Origin: Amphiduros pacificus
Taxonomy: Eukaryota > Annelida > Polychaeta > Phyllodocida > Hesionidae
DNA length: 64,000 nucleotides
Direction: 5' to 3'
Assembly (NCBI GenBank): GCA_949316495.1
Contig: OX439006.1
Location: 52,166,369 to 52,230,368 of the forward strand
Shown: in pieces, positions 12,101 to 24,847 of the stretch
Layout: each line of letters begins with the position of its first letter
How positions within the stretch are numbered: the first letter of the stretch is position 1
Translations under genes and position numbers: made by a program
Notes under the pieces: generated by a model
What the model was told of the DNA's origin: nothing
The model's input: the letters and a program-made list of their open reading frames with translations, nothing else
Databases searched by the model: none

Positions 12101-15100
12101 TCAGGAGCTCATGTTAAAATAGAAATATTAAACTTTTTATTCGTCATGACTTGGGCTTCACCCCAGTATTCACATACTTTGAGGTCTCTTTACTTGTTTT
12201 TAATTTTTTACTATAAGTGGTGAAATGGTAGTCTTGCAAAAAATTTAAACATTGGTCAAGTTTGTTTTAAAAATGTAGATATGAGTATACATACCAAGTG
12301 TAGCTTCATCCAAAGCAGTTTGTACCAAACATCAATATCATGAAGCACATAAGGTCAACATATAAGGTCAATATATAAGGTCAATTGTCAGAAATAAAAT
12401 AGATGTCAGAAACCAAGGGACGTCAGGGATAGATACAATGTAGATGTCAGATATAGAAGTCAGATATAAATGGATGTCAGAGATAGATGTCAGATATAAA
12501 TAGGTGTCGGGTATAAATAGCTGTCAGATATAAATGCCATGCTTGATGTCAAGGAATGTCATATAACTTTAACACATGGATTTTCTAATGTATGAGGGCA
12601 GCACTGATGACTCATACTTCACTGCACTATAATGATCCAACAAACACCTCCAAGTCTTCAACTTGTTTTCCAAGCCATATCACTTATTTTACAACACTTA
12701 CCCCCATTAATACCATTTTAGTACTTTTTTTGTGAACAGAAACGTGGTAAGTTGGCCAAAAAGTTCGGCCATGCTACTTTAGGCTGGTTTGGTGCATGGG
12801 TTTGCATGGGTTTGTTATCAGGTGCACGGGTCGTTAGATTACAGAGTACATAATAAGTATTAAATGCAGGAAGTGATATGTTGTACCGTATTACTAATTG
12901 TTATGTTTGTATGTTCTAGATACATGAAGACCACAGCAGGATTGAAGAACGTAGGAGCAAAGACAACGTCAGCATTCTCCACTATAGGAAGCTTCACTAA
13001 GACCAAATTGGGGGATATGAGGTACGCATAATTATGGCTGTCTACATGTACATCTCAATATTTAGGATGCCCGTGGGTATGAATTATCTTCATGTTGTGT
13101 ATTCTACTGTGGTCGTTGTGAAAGATAGAAATACGGAGTGGAGAGATGTAAATCAATTTGCCAATATGGCGGTCAGGTATGGCTTAAATTTCATAGGTCT
13201 CACTCAATGAAGACATTGCAAATAATCATGAATTAATATGGTAATTATAACGAAATATTTTATACAAAAAGATAGGTATGAAAGTATAAAATTTACACTG
13301 AAAATTTGGTTAATTAGCAATTATTAAGGACTAACATGTAGTACTTTATTCAGTGTAAAATTTTGAGCGTGTTCTTATTTAATACATTGTTGGTTAACCA
13401 TGTTAAGATACATCCAGGTTTCTGTGGGTATCAAATATACACTTAACACAAGGCCTCTGTTAAGATTTGTTTGATGCTAATATCATAATAATATTGAAAT
13501 AATTAGACATCCAAAATCATGCTAGGGCAAAAAGCACTGTTCTTTTGTTTGTCTACTTTCAATGTCAAGGTCGGAGGCCTAGGCAGAATGTCAAGGTCGG
13601 AGGCCTAGCCAGACTACCGTTGTTTGGTGCAACATTTTCACACGTGACTCTGGTGGCTGTTTTCCAGATTTTAATAATATGTTTAATGTCACATAGATTC
13701 CAAAGTGAAATTATAGTAATAGTGCATAAAGATGGCATAATTTATAAAATTAACATTTTCTTACCAATTTCTATGGACTCTTTAACATTGTGATCCTGTC
13801 GAAGTTTTCACAACCGTATATTATATCAATGTCCAGCCTTTCAGGATGTTCTTGTCTCACACATATCCCTATAATATGTGGCTGGAAGGGACAAAGGTAT
13901 ATTCACAGATATCAAGTAAAAACTGGAGCTAATTCTTCATTATCTGTGATAACAAATTCCAAATATATTTCAATTCATAAATTAATCAAATGTATTTGTG
14001 TACACTGATATCATATCATGCAATGAAGAATATAACATGGTGTTTTTCTGATGGCCATGTTTGTTTACTTTGCAATATTGTTTCAGGATAATGACAAAAT
14101 GCTTTTGCTTTATTTGATAATCAGGTCAAAAACAAGGTATAGAATTTATAATTTTAATGTTCTAAAGCAGTACAATACTTAGTTTTAAATCTTTTACAAT
14201 TTTCTTTAATTTTCGATTATCTCTGTGGATATTTCTTATGTATCAAAGAAAAATATATATATATAAGATATTATATTATATTAAAGGAATTTAGCACCAA
14301 TTTTTGCAAAATAGTTTATAATTCACATATAGGTGATAAATGTATTTGTCTTTCATGTCTATTAACTTTTTTGATTGATGCATCCCCATCAGTGTCTTTG
14401 AAACCTATTTGAACAAACCCCTTATTTACTGCCCCTTATGAAAGCACACTTCTTTCTTGGTGTCATTTTTATGTGGATTATTATCATAGAGGCACTGAAA
14501 GGTAAAATAACATCATCAGAGTATGGCAATATGCTCATGACGTCATGAAAGGTATTGTCCTATGAATAGTGCCAGAATGACGTCAAACAGTGCTCACCCT
14601 ACTCTGAGCCTCATCTAAGGTCAAAAAAGGTTCCTGCTACCCGTGTTTCCCCGCCACGTGTTTCCCCGCCACGTGCAGCTGATGCCTGAGACAAGTTTGT
14701 GCTAATACTGCAACTTCTATGTCTTTGCAACTTATCTTAATACTCTATGTTAACCCTCAATATGCCATGATATTTATTGGTAGATATGGTCTTTATACAC
14801 AAATTTACAGGTTTAATGCTCAGTACATTTAAGGTAAATCCTACCTGATACAGAGTTATCGATTTGTTGAAGTGGAGGCTCTCAAATGTTTAGATTTTGA
14901 ATCCTGTTATTATAAAAAGTAAAATATCTACATTATTATGTACAGTCCAATTCAACTTTGTGAAATATGTTTGGCTCTGAAAAAAAAGGTTTGAGTCATA
15001 AAAACATTATAGAGAATCTTGACAAATAAGCCAAGCATAAGACTAACCCACTGGCATCCTTGGGCAGCCATTAAACTCAATGAAATATTGCAGAATGACC

Positions 15101-18100
15101 TATATTTTTACCTCATAGGCTGAATTGAGAAATGTCATTGGCTGTTAGGAGGAAGTAGTCATTATTTCAAAAATAGTACGATTTTTAGGTTGAATAGGGT
15201 ATTGTTATTGGCTGACTGGCAGTGGCGGGCAGTGGCTATATTAACATCTTGGCTATTCCTAAGCAACTGTAAATAGGAGGTAGTTCCTTTTTGGCAAATA
15301 TAATTAAGGGAAGGGCTGCAACATCATCATGTTTACTTAACTTTTGAAACACTAACCTTGGTGCAGAGACATCTGAGAGAAATGCTGCAGGGTTTATTCA
15401 GCTTTGCTGTGCCATATGTTAGTCTACAAACACAATATCTTTGAGAAAGCCACTGAACATTTTATCCAATCAGAATGAATGATACATGTGTAAGATGCTT
15501 AATCAAGTTTGAAATTTGTTGACCTTTAGTATTTTTCAAGTTCATGCAGGAAGATTTTTTCTCTAAAATATCAACCTTGCTTGAAACTACTCTGACAGCT
15601 ACAATAGTGAAGGTATTATTTTAAAGTTGATGTTGTTTAATTTATATAATTTTGCTAATGTATGGGTCACATAAAGTCACATAAATATACAGTTTTCAAA
15701 ATGAATCTCGTCAAAACTTTGTACAGTGTGACATAATCACAATATCACTGATTCCATCCACTACATGTATATGCACTACAGCAGAAGGCTGAACCCTGCA
15801 TAAAATGCTCAGATCTATTTTGATTGGGTGAAACTCCCTCTGCTCATCCATAAAAGCTCCATTCTCACCTATTAGCAACACCTCGGTAAAGATGTGAAAA
15901 TACAATGTACATGTGCTATTTCATAGCATATTTGAAAGTGAAGATCTGACGCAAATAACACAGTTCTAACTCATTGGGGGGATCCACACAAATATATAGA
16001 ATATAATAATGTCTGGTACAAGCCATTTATTTGTCTTGCCAAGTAAAGCTCTCGGCAAGAGTTAAGTGTCTCTGTCCATCTGTCAACAAACCTGACAAAC
16101 ATACAAGCATAAAACATGGGGGAAATGTGAATGATAATGGCCTCCTTGGGGACTTGCTGGAGAAACCCAATGCTCTTGTGAGGAGTCACATCATCAGCGA
16201 CATGGAATCCATTCTGTGGTTAAGATAAATAGAACAGTACATTTTGATGAGCATTGTCCTTGATAAAAGAAATGCTTCTGTGAGCAGTCAAACCATAGTG
16301 AACAATACAAGAATTTATGAACGTCTAAACATCAGACCTAACAAAATATTCATATTTCTCTGCAAATTGTGAGTATAAGTCAAAGGATCTTACTCAAGAT
16401 CTTGATACTTTTTTCCCTTTTCAAGACTTCGACCAGGACTTTCTTTAAAATGGAGATTGGGGGAAGGGACATGGCCCTACTTTGTATTTGGACAAACACC
16501 ATCCAAGCTTCATCTTGTTGTGCCCAATAAAACTATTCCAAAATGTTCAGTGGGTAAAATCTTCTTGTGTAATGGCTGTTTCTGTCATGGCGTTCCAAGG
16601 CACCAAACAAGCAGCATTCCTGGGATTAGTAATGGAGAACACTAGTTCAGTAAGTCCCATCAGACATTGGTGATTATTGGTAAGACATGTTCTTACTGGT
16701 TCAAGGGACCGGGGAGGAGGGGTGTGATTCAGTGGCCAGGGCTCGGAGTCTGAGCAACTCTCGGTTAGCTTCAGGGTGGGTAGAGAGGGAATGGTGAGAA
16801 TGATGCTATTTAATTATTCAGGGCCCCATAACTAATTATTTATCGTTTATTTATGCTTATGTGAGAATGCGATATAAAATGCTAAGTCAGTTTGAGATGT
16901 CTAATACAAGTGAGTTCCCGTGATTGACTTTTATGTGACCCGAATTAGCCTAAATTATGCTGAAACAGCACAAAATGAGAGAAGAAATCTGCAAGATTTG
17001 GCTGATGAGCCAAGTTCAAGTCAATACATTCACTGGCTTATTTCACTTTCATGTTTTTTCATTTTGCTTGATGGGGACAAACTGAAATATTTCAAGTTTT
17101 CTTTATATTGGCCTCTTTTCTGTTACTTTTGCTCATAAAGTAATCATAAAGTTATTGATACAAGAATATCTAATCTACCAGAAGTTAAGGGGTGTATTCC
17201 CTTTTACTTCTATATATCCACAGGAATATCCGAAATAATTTGACATTTTAATTATTTTTATTAAAAGATTAGAATTTTTAATGTTTTAGCACGAATTTTT
17301 AAAAGAATATGCACAGCATGAACACCAACTTTAGATAAACATATGTTTATAAATCACACAATTCTTTAATGTTTGCGTTTAATGTTACATGTCGGTTTCA
17401 AATGGTATTATTTACCATTTCACCAAAGTACAATGTGTTTTCATTTCTCAAATTCTTTTATTTTATATCTTTTGCACTTTTGTTAGTGCCATTGTAGTTT
17501 CAAATATTAACAAACTCAATTTATTAAAATATTTCTTCCTGCATGAAATAAATATATCTTGACATTATTTGTATTTCAGAATATACCCATATATTGCAGT
17601 TGTTTAATATACATTCGTATTGTTGGGTGTTTCTTTGTATAGGATATGAGATACAACATTTTGATACAAAAATGTTCAGTTGGTTGCATTCTCTTGACCA
17701 ATAACATAAATTTAGTTTGATTTGATCTTTTACCTTAATGTGATAATCTTCAGACTGAAAAAAGATTTAGATATTTCTTTGGTCCACAGCATGTAAGCTA
17801 TTTGACTTGGACTTTTTGCAATTTACATAACGGTATGAGTTCTCCACAACCCAAACATTTGTGCATGGTGACCTTTTTATGTGGAATTTGGTATGATTGA
17901 TCAGCATGACCTACCATAGTAACCTGTGCAAAGGTCCATATATATATAAAAATGTGACCTTTCACCTGTAAATTAGAGATTTATCTCATAGTATATTTTA
18001 GAATGATCAGTCTAGTTACAATTCATGTGTTATTATTGATAACTCTCCATCGCCAGGAATGGCAACAGTTATCTAGTATCTGCCCTCGCTCATATTATTG

Positions 18101-21100
18101 ATAACTCTCCATCACCAGGAATGGCAACAGTTATCTATTATCTGCCCTCGCTCATATTATTGATAACTCTCCATCACCAGGAATGGCAACAGTTATCTAT
18201 TATCTGCCCTCGCTCATATTATTGATAACTCTCCATCACCAGGAATGGCAACAGTTATCTGTTATCTGCCCTCGCTCATATTATTGGATTCAAATTATTT
18301 GATAAACTCTGGGAAGTGCCAAGGTACTTTAAAATTTATATCGCAACACTCAATAAATGTGACGATCAATTACAGTCAGCTTTAGTATTACATTATTGTG
18401 TGCACAAGCTGCAATGATCTTTCCTATTCACAAAATAATAGCTCCTGTCATACCTACTAATCAGATCTTACATGATTACAGTAAAAAATCAAAAATCTTT
18501 TTTCGGAGGCAATTCTCTTGGTGCAAAAGTTGGTTGTGTAAGTATGTCATTGCCGTATGATGAGAGGTCACATGATTCCTTACAGCCAATACCTGCATTG
18601 AGAATGCCACATTTCTGACCCCACTCCCTGTCCCCAATCCCTGTCCGCACTCCCTGTCCCCACTCCCTGTCCCCACTCCCTGACCCCACTCCCTGTCCCC
18701 ACTCCCCGTCCCCACTCCCCGTCCCCACTCCCCGTCCCCAATCCCTGTCCCCACTCCCTGTCCCCACTCCCTGTCCCCACTCCCTGTCCTCAAACATTAT
18801 GTCTGTTTTATGCCTCAGTCACAGATTTGCCAGGAAACTAGAATCACCCAGATTTCTGATGTCCAGGCTGCTAGGGAGTTTATTATCAAGAACTGAGATA
18901 TATATTAAGGGTTTGTCACATTACACACTGCACCACGCCGCACCTGGAAACAAGGTGCGGATTAAATCGGATTTTGTAGTCAGCCACTAAGGCTATCCAC
19001 CGTGTGAAGCATTCGGGCAGCTACCTTTGGATTGTATCTCAGCTACCTTGAGATTGTTTGACCTCACCTGTATGGAAACATCCCCCACTCTACAGGATGT
19101 CTGGGAACATGTACAGTAAAATATCCAACTTTCACACTGTGATGCCACCATGTGCCTGCAGAACACTTAAGGGAGCATGCCGTGAACTTCACAGCGAAAA
19201 TTGGCTCCCTGGCTTACCGGCCAGCTTTTCAACAACAAAAAATTGCCTGGATGCCTTTACTGAAATTGGTACAAATGTGACTGGGGTATTTTCACAGTCG
19301 TAGTTTAACAGGTGCCACAGATGAATACATGTTGCAACTCTTCACCATATTAACCATGTAGGATCTAGAAGTGGAAATCTCTGTATATTTGGTGTTCTTA
19401 TTATTTCAGGAACTCTAACACATTCAAGTCATTCGAGGAGAAGATAGGAGGAGCTTACAGCAATGTCAAGGTGAGGTCCACTCATTCCAACCAATAAAAC
19501 ACACTCACATTGAAAAGAAAAATATACTGCCTTATGATACTGATTCATAAACAAATCTTCTGTCAGACATTTATTAAGTATCACAATTTAAGTTCCTTGA
19601 CAAGTTTGAGGATGTAGCTCACACACTGATCATTGAGACCTCTGACATCTAGTAAGGTCTATCATTATCAAATTCGTACTCATACTGTACTTTAGATTGG
19701 GATACCAAAGTCAACTTTGCTGTTAAATAAGAAAATTGCAAGTTTGTCTCGAGTATATTTTAGTAACGGAATTGCAAGAGTTCTTGAATTAAGACTGTTC
19801 TTTTTTACTTACATCTTCAGGAATCAACTTATTCTTTCATGAAACATTAAGTTATCGAGTAAGACACCTGGAGGCATGTTCTGTTTTTCCTGGGTTTATA
19901 ATTTAATTTTCTGTTTGCTTTTCATTTAGTTTACTGATCAACTTACCGCAAAAAAAAGAAAGAATAATTTTAATGACCTGGTGGTTATTTGTGCTGGAGA
20001 TTGGTTTTCTAATCCTGACAATGAATGTACTAAACGTTAGTCAGTTAATTGATTACTTACATGTCACTCAATGATGATGGTTTTATTAAGATGATCAATA
20101 TGTGCAAATTTCTGGAGCAAAAAAATTTAAAAAAAAATAAACTATGATAAAATTAAGCTTCAAATGACAAACAGTTTCATTGTGAAAATGGCTTTATTTT
20201 CCAGATGAAATCTTAGTATGGAAAAAGTGTCATGATATAAATTTTTTTTTCTCTCAAATTTTTCTTTTGATTTGTTATCTTTATGGCCAAAGTGAGGAAT
20301 ACAATAAAAACAAGATTGTGAAAATCTCTTACTAGCTAATGTATGCGAGGATGGCAGGATGTAGCATCCTGGAGAGTGATTTATTGGTAGAATCAGGACC
20401 TTGCACAGCATAATATACTCACCCGAAAACTGAGAGGAATCATGCAAATATGTACACTTTAGTTGGATATGACATTTTTTTTTAAATCTCTTTGAGCCGA
20501 TCCTTTTGGCCCTGATGTTGGCTTAATCATCACTATTCAAGTGGATGATGCTGCCACCTGGTGTGTAAAAATCTGGCTCATATTCCAGTTCTCTGCCGAC
20601 GCACAATACTGATGTGTTGATGTGATCCTACCCTTGTGCAATGGCTGGTTTATGTCAAGTGTTTTATTTTTTTTTATAAGTTTGCAGTACACATTTACTG
20701 ATTCTGTAAATATTTGATATTTTTGTTGCTGTATTATGTAATTGTTGCTGAGATCTGAATATACATGTAAACTCTTCAGTCTTTTGTTAGAGCTCTTTAC
20801 TGCATATTTATTAATAAATTGGGGTTAAATTTCATGCAAGAACAAATCGAGGGCAATGGTGCAGTGATATATCCAGATTGATATTCTACATGTTTAGCAG
20901 TGTAAAAAAAAATGTTTATAAACACTCACTCTTCCTACAGTGCATTCTATACAACCAAAACATATTCCTCACGCTGCCTATCATTTATAACAAAGAGTTT
21001 AAAGTCTAAAGTGAGCATAGGCCTTTCAAGAAAAACATTCATTTTGATATCGCCTTCATAAGGATTTGTTACCTCACAATTTTGTTTTGCCTCTCAAGAA

Positions 21101-24100
21101 AAACATTCATTTTCATATCTTCTCCATAAGGATTTGTTACTCTCGCAGTATATCTGGCTGTTATATATATTTTTTTCTTCATTACCCAGCTTTACCACAT
21201 TTATTTCTGAGCATAACAAATGATGTTCCCTGTGGCTTATGAAGATATTAAGATAATCAAATTGCTAAAAATATTATAAATTGTACGACATGACAAGCAA
21301 AGCTTGAGGGAAGGCAAAGACAAAGTTATTTCTCATTTTTTTCTTTCATTATATCTCACTCACAAATAATTTTAGAATATTTTCCCTGCTGCAGCTGTGT
21401 TGATTATTCAGCACTCCTGAAGGTTTTTGCACAAATATGATGCATCTTCCCGTGAAATGACCAAACTGCGATCCCTCATCTTACTCAACCCTGATCTAAC
21501 ATGATATTTCTTCCATTGTGTACACAATATTCTTCATTCAATTCATAATACAAAATATTTTTATGATATATTTTAAATTTAAACTGTGTTGAATGTCTTA
21601 TTAACTAATTGTATTATTACAAACAAAGCATTCGAGATCATTAGGAAATCTTCGATCCAAGATGGTAGGTCAATAGTATAATCTGTGCGTATAAAACATT
21701 CTTCAGTTTAATTGAAATGGAATCATAATGTCACATTTCCATAAATAAACTCACATTCTTCGGTTTCAGTATTGTTTATTTTGCATGATGTTTTTACCTA
21801 GTTGTTACTTTTATGTGTACACAAGCATCAAATACGTTTTTCCACCACACAGTGTAAATGGTACCACGCACACTTTTTAGTGACGTCATAACATATTATA
21901 CCATGGTATGAAACACATTGCCAACTTCTGCCCTCAACCATCCCTGATTTATAAACATGCAGAGATTTATGATATAACCTGTTTACTTTTACTGATTTTG
22001 GCAGTCTTCTATGTACATGCATAAAATGAGGGATGGTTAATGATAGAAATCAACAAATGTCATGCACTGATGAAAATGAGTAAGATGGTATTATACGACA
22101 CATGACCATTTGTAATTGAGCGTAGATAAATAGAAAAGGCTCAAAGCAAGATATGGACACCTCTCTGGTTGTCTATTACATTATATTTATGGACATTTTC
22201 ATGGATCCTTTCATGGGCCTGATTAACTGTGCATGCCTTGGCATATTATGTTGTGACGTCATTGAGAAGTGGGCATGGCACGGTTTACACTGTGAGGGGG
22301 AAATGTATTTTTGATGCCTGTGATGAGTGCCAGTTATTGATTTAATCCCTGATGCATACAGTAGGTTGGTCAAATGAAATATCACGTGCACTGTTAAACA
22401 GCACTCACAGGACAAACATAGTGCCACGTAACCTAGTCAGCATTAGCCATATTTTATTATTATAACTTTTTAGTTTGAGAATTAATATTTACCTTTAGTA
22501 CTTATCTTTAGTATAAATATTTATATTTGAATCTTAAATCTGAAAAGGATATGATAATCTTAAATTAATGTTTCACGAATATAATGATCATAGAATGTAT
22601 CTTACACCCCACCAGTCTGTGTGACTAAGGTGTCTATCTCGCTCAAAATTATTTGTCTGTCTGTCAACATGTATGAAAAAAAAGTATTTTGCCTAGTATA
22701 TAATACCCAAGCTTTGAAATGTGTATCAATTAATGGTTGGGCATCATAAAGTGGTTATGATAGGTAGAGCTATCAATTTTGCTTCAGTGAGCAATCCTGT
22801 CTCTATGAGCTTGGATACAGACATTATATTAGCAACTATGATGGACAAAGCTGTTCCCAGGCCCTGGAAATAAAGTTGTATCTCTCCCACTGATGAGTAC
22901 AAGTTTTACAGGACAGAGAAGCATCTTGGTTAAAGAAAAGAAAATTTTTCTGCTCAATCAAGAATTTGAAGCCACATTTGCCATTTTGATTTTTTTATAG
23001 TTATTTGCATCGCTATCATAACACCCTCTCTAATTATGTGATTACTTTGGCTTGATTGTATGTAATTGACCACGCGTCCTTTGTAGAGTAGGCATGACCT
23101 ATAAAATGTCACGCTGCATGAAGTGACTGTTATTGGTCGATCCAATGAGACAGGGCGTGACTTTAATTGACGTCATGTGACTGGAAGTGACTGATGGCAT
23201 GACAAAGCGAAGATTGAGTGAATAAATGATAAGTGGTAAATTTGAATGCTGATGTAAGGCCAGTAATCAGAGATAGAAGGACTAGCATTGCCGTGTAGAT
23301 TGAATAGGGAAAGCAAGTTAAGGGAAGTAAGAGGCCAGACCCTACTGAAAATTGTCATATCTATTGATATGTCTGTTTCTTTCTCTGTCCTGCATTTGTT
23401 TGCTCTCTTTTCAGTAATTATATGTGAACTATATCATCTTTTTACATGTCCATATTTACATAGTATATGTAAGGTTTGAATCTGTCTGCAGTATGTGCAT
23501 CATTTGGTTATGTATTTATCATCAACACTAAATGCTGTATTCTTTTTTTGTTGCCAAGAGCGGGGTCTTAATAGAGCTAGCTCTCATCTTTACACTGCAA
23601 CCATAACGATTCTTGATCGTATCACAATATTACCTAGCTAATTAATTCAATTGCATTTAAATTTAACAATAATCCTTCCCGTCATGTCTATGGACATGTA
23701 TATAAGCAAATTAGGTACATGGCATTATTTGATCACACACGTATACTTTCTATATGCCACAACCAAATAGATGCTTGGTTCAAAACTGATTAAGGGCACA
23801 ATGGGGATGGTCCTTTGATATTTTGGTTACTCATTAATTAATATTGTTATATCTGATATCAGAGGACATAAATTGTGAATATGAATGCTAAAAATAGCCT
23901 CTGACTAAGCCAGTAGATCATATGACCCTGCCACAAGGCAACAAAAAATACATGTTCATTTATGATGTTTCAAAGTATTTGAGACTCCTAAGGTTTAACC
24001 ATATGTAACATTTTTCTATTCATTCATGGACAGGGTTCTGTGAGTATCAGGAATACAGAATTTAGGAATTTAGTCTTTTTAAAGTTTGCACTTAACAAGG

Positions 24101-24685
24101 AATCAATTTGTTATAAGCATGGATATTCTAAATAATCAAACTCTCAATAATCATTGTCTTGAATTGCTACTTCAAATTGTTTCTGCCTTAATTAGGTCAT
24201 CAAACTCATTAATTAACCCCCAGTCAACGCTGCTCACAATGTATCCACACACGCACTTACGATTAATCTTCTCAAACATCCTGATCCTGACCTATTTTAT
24301 CCAGGTCACATGCTTAAACATGGCACCTAAACCCCACCTTTTACTATTGGGAACACTCTGTTTCCTGTACTTATTTCTGTATTGCTCTGTAAATCTGCTT
24401 TTACAGGTTAATTCTAAATAAAATTCTTAATATGTATATACACAATTCTTATGTATACAGATTCTTTGAAATTTGCTATTCATCTTCTCTTCATTCAAAC
24501 AAGTTTTCCTGTCTTAATGTATATGCCACTCTATGTTTCAGACCAAGGTCCGAGGCTCAAAATCAGAACAAAACTTTGAGGATGTGCTGAACTCGACAGT
24601 AAATGAGAGAGAGGAAGTTCCCATAACTGCAGCCAGTGCCCCAACCACTCCAGGGGATGCGCCTGGTGAGAAGGTTCCACTATAG
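3141..24685 (+). CDS. TPD52: Tumor protein D52 (TPD52/TPD54) family protein, 5' end outside or unrecognised
   Basis: Exons seen: 3141-3268, 3389-3537, 8912-8971, 12920-13021, 19410-19470, 21629-21664 and 24542-24685 (stop TAG 24683-24685). All have AG/GT borders and the phases agree, giving 225 residues. The order is: acidic N-terminal stretch (DFLDASDVQSPEYDN); coiled coil (EEMKQELEKLEDEIMTLRQ) leading to LKRKLGI; a KTNEKFSAVGDKI segment; the family core AFSTIGSFTKTKLGDM; NSNTFKSFEEKIGG; and the tail TKVRGSKSEQNFEDVLNS. This matches the order of vertebrate TPD52-like proteins, which are small coiled-coil adaptors of vesicle traffic. The first visible exon starts with two bases of a split codon, so at least one 5' coding exon is missing. 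Which paralogue this corresponds to is unclear; invertebrates usually have a single gene. Confidence 0.9.
4599..4680. repeat. 42-bp tandem duplication
   Basis: Two near-identical copies starting CCGTGGCAA and ending CATGGTTSGA, 42 bases apart (4599 and 4641). Confidence 0.75.
5331..5755. mobile_element. TA-flanked terminal-inverted-repeat MITE, copy 1
   Basis: Starts TACCGTATTTACTCG and ends CGAGTAAATACAGTA, an inverted repeat flanked by TA. Subterminal TATACACGAG/CTCGTGTATA-like blocks are shared with three other copies in the window. No transposase frame is present, so it is non-autonomous. Superfamily is unknown; a TA target site is compatible with several DNA transposon groups. A 76-bp palindrome is nested inside at 5433-5508. 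Confidence 0.75.
5433..5508. mobile_element. 76-bp near-perfect palindrome nested in the MITE
   Basis: The arms TTTCGAAATAACGAATATCG and its complement read into each other around a short AT loop, with about 33 bp per arm. The equivalent place in the copy at 34702 lacks it. It is flanked by CGAACAT on both sides, consistent with a target duplication of a tiny foldback element. Confidence 0.6.
8496..8677. mobile_element. 182-bp hAT-like MITE with 8-bp target duplication
   Basis: Terminal inverted repeats AGTGATGAAAG and CTTTCATCACT are bounded by an exact 8-bp direct repeat GCAGATTC (8488-8495 and 8678-8685). An 8-bp target site is typical of hAT elements. A second 182-bp copy lies at 32176. 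No coding capacity. Confidence 0.82.
8912..8971 (+). CDS. TPD52: TPD52-like exon 3, probable 60-nt cassette exon
   Basis: Encodes FQKTNEKFSAVGDKISSSDA between CATCAG and GTGAGT. It starts and ends in the same codon phase. The upstream exon ends in GC, this one also ends in GC, and the next starts with A, so skipping keeps the frame and joins DA to YMKTTAGLKNV. Its content partly parallels the next exon (KTxxxxxxVGxK), as expected for an in-frame cassette. Confidence 0.8.
9001..9466. repeat. 93-bp tandem repeat, 5 copies
   Basis: The unit begins AGTTCCTGCCCAACACCCCA and ends GGTTGCGGTGCTGTGT. Five copies 93 bases apart begin 29 bases after the exon-3 donor of the TPD52-like gene. A period divisible by 3 explains the open frames on both strands; these are not genes. 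Confidence 0.9.
10285..10303 (+). repeat. poly-G tract (G19)
   Basis: Uninterrupted run of 19 G within an otherwise AT-rich intron. Length may be affected by sequencing error. Confidence 0.85.
10750..10815 (-). mobile_element. tRNA-derived SINE fragment or tRNA relic
   Basis: On - there is a RNA polymerase III A-box-like TGGCTCAATTGG and a B-box-like GGTTAGAATCC inside a perfect T-arm (CCAGG…CCTGG). The 3' acceptor strand (ATGGGAC) has no complementary 5' strand, so it cannot fold as a full tRNA. The repeat may extend to about 10560-10860. Confidence 0.6.
12345..12530. repeat. short degenerate tandem repeats
   Basis: Three copies of a 15-bp ATAAGGTCAA motif, then several AGATGTCAGATATAAA-like 16-20-bp units. 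Diverged simple repeat. Confidence 0.6.
14281..14751. repeat. dispersed ~470-bp repeat, copy 1
   Basis: Shares most of its length with 35976-36435 (TTAAAGGRATTWAGCACC at the start, TGTCTTTCATGTCTAT, GAAAGCACAC, CTACCCGTGTTT, and AATACTCTAT / ATTACTCTAT at the end). Carries TGACGTCA palindromes. No TIR or open frame; class unknown. Confidence 0.75.
18031..18280. repeat. 62-bp tandem repeat, 4 copies
   Basis: The unit starts TATTATTGATAACTCTCC and contains GGAATGGCAACAGTTATCT. Four nearly identical copies with period 62. Confidence 0.9.
18612..18790. repeat. 13-bp C-rich minisatellite
   Basis: About 14 copies of ACTCCCTGTCCCC with minor variants. The - strand is a run of GGGG/GGG blocks every 6-7 bases, so it has G-quadruplex potential. 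Open frames on - (GTGSGDREWGQGV) are a by-product of the 39-bp (3 x 13) coding cycle. Confidence 0.92.
19471..21628. other. TPD52-like intron, non-coding
   Basis: A 2.2-kb AT-rich intron. The only structure noted is a direct duplication of about 55 bp (21026-21078 and 21091-21143, CAAGAAAAACATTCATTTT…AAGGATTTGTTAC). Confidence 0.7.
21629..21664 (+). CDS. TPD52: TPD52-like 36-nt microexon
   Basis: A 36-base segment between AAACAAAG and GTAGGT reads HSRSLGNLRSKM in phase 0. Both flanking exons are also phase 0 (…GAYSNVK and TKVRGSK…), so it can be included or skipped without changing frame. Vertebrate TPD52-like genes use small alternative exons at about this position. The acceptor has a weak polypyrimidine tract, which suggests regulated use. 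Confidence 0.7.
21665..24541. other. TPD52-like intron, non-coding
   Basis: A 2.9-kb intron between the microexon and the last coding exon. No repeat array or domain was recognised; the short open frames appear to be chance. Confidence 0.65.
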
Positions 24686-24841
24686 ACATTGCCATCCAAA
24701 CGTGTCCACGTCCAGCAATAGCCACAGTCACCTGAAATCATGTGACAAACTAAATGTCACAAGCTTTGTATTGTAAAAACATTTCAAAGAGATATTCTAT
24801 AACAAACTTCAAATATGACTTTTAAGTCATGTTAATCCTAG

Positions 24842-24847
24842 AATAAA
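24842..24847 (+). terminator. TPD52: TPD52-like polyadenylation signal candidate
   Basis: AATAAA lies 157 bases after the stop codon. Transcript 3' ends were not available, so the cleavage site is inferred. Confidence 0.5.

Larger units (their letters stand above)
8972..12919. other. TPD52-like intron, non-coding
   Basis: A 3.9-kb intron with the 93-bp array, a 19-base G tract (10285-10303), a tRNA-like SINE fragment, and short tandem motifs around 12345-12530. Nothing coding is recognised. Confidence 0.75.
13022..19409. other. TPD52-like intron, non-coding
   Basis: A 6.4-kb intron with a two-copy GTCAAGGTCGGAGGCCTAG duplication (13565-13615), a dispersed repeat at 14281, and minisatellites at 18031 and 18612. 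The scattered short open frames have no recognisable domain. Confidence 0.75.
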
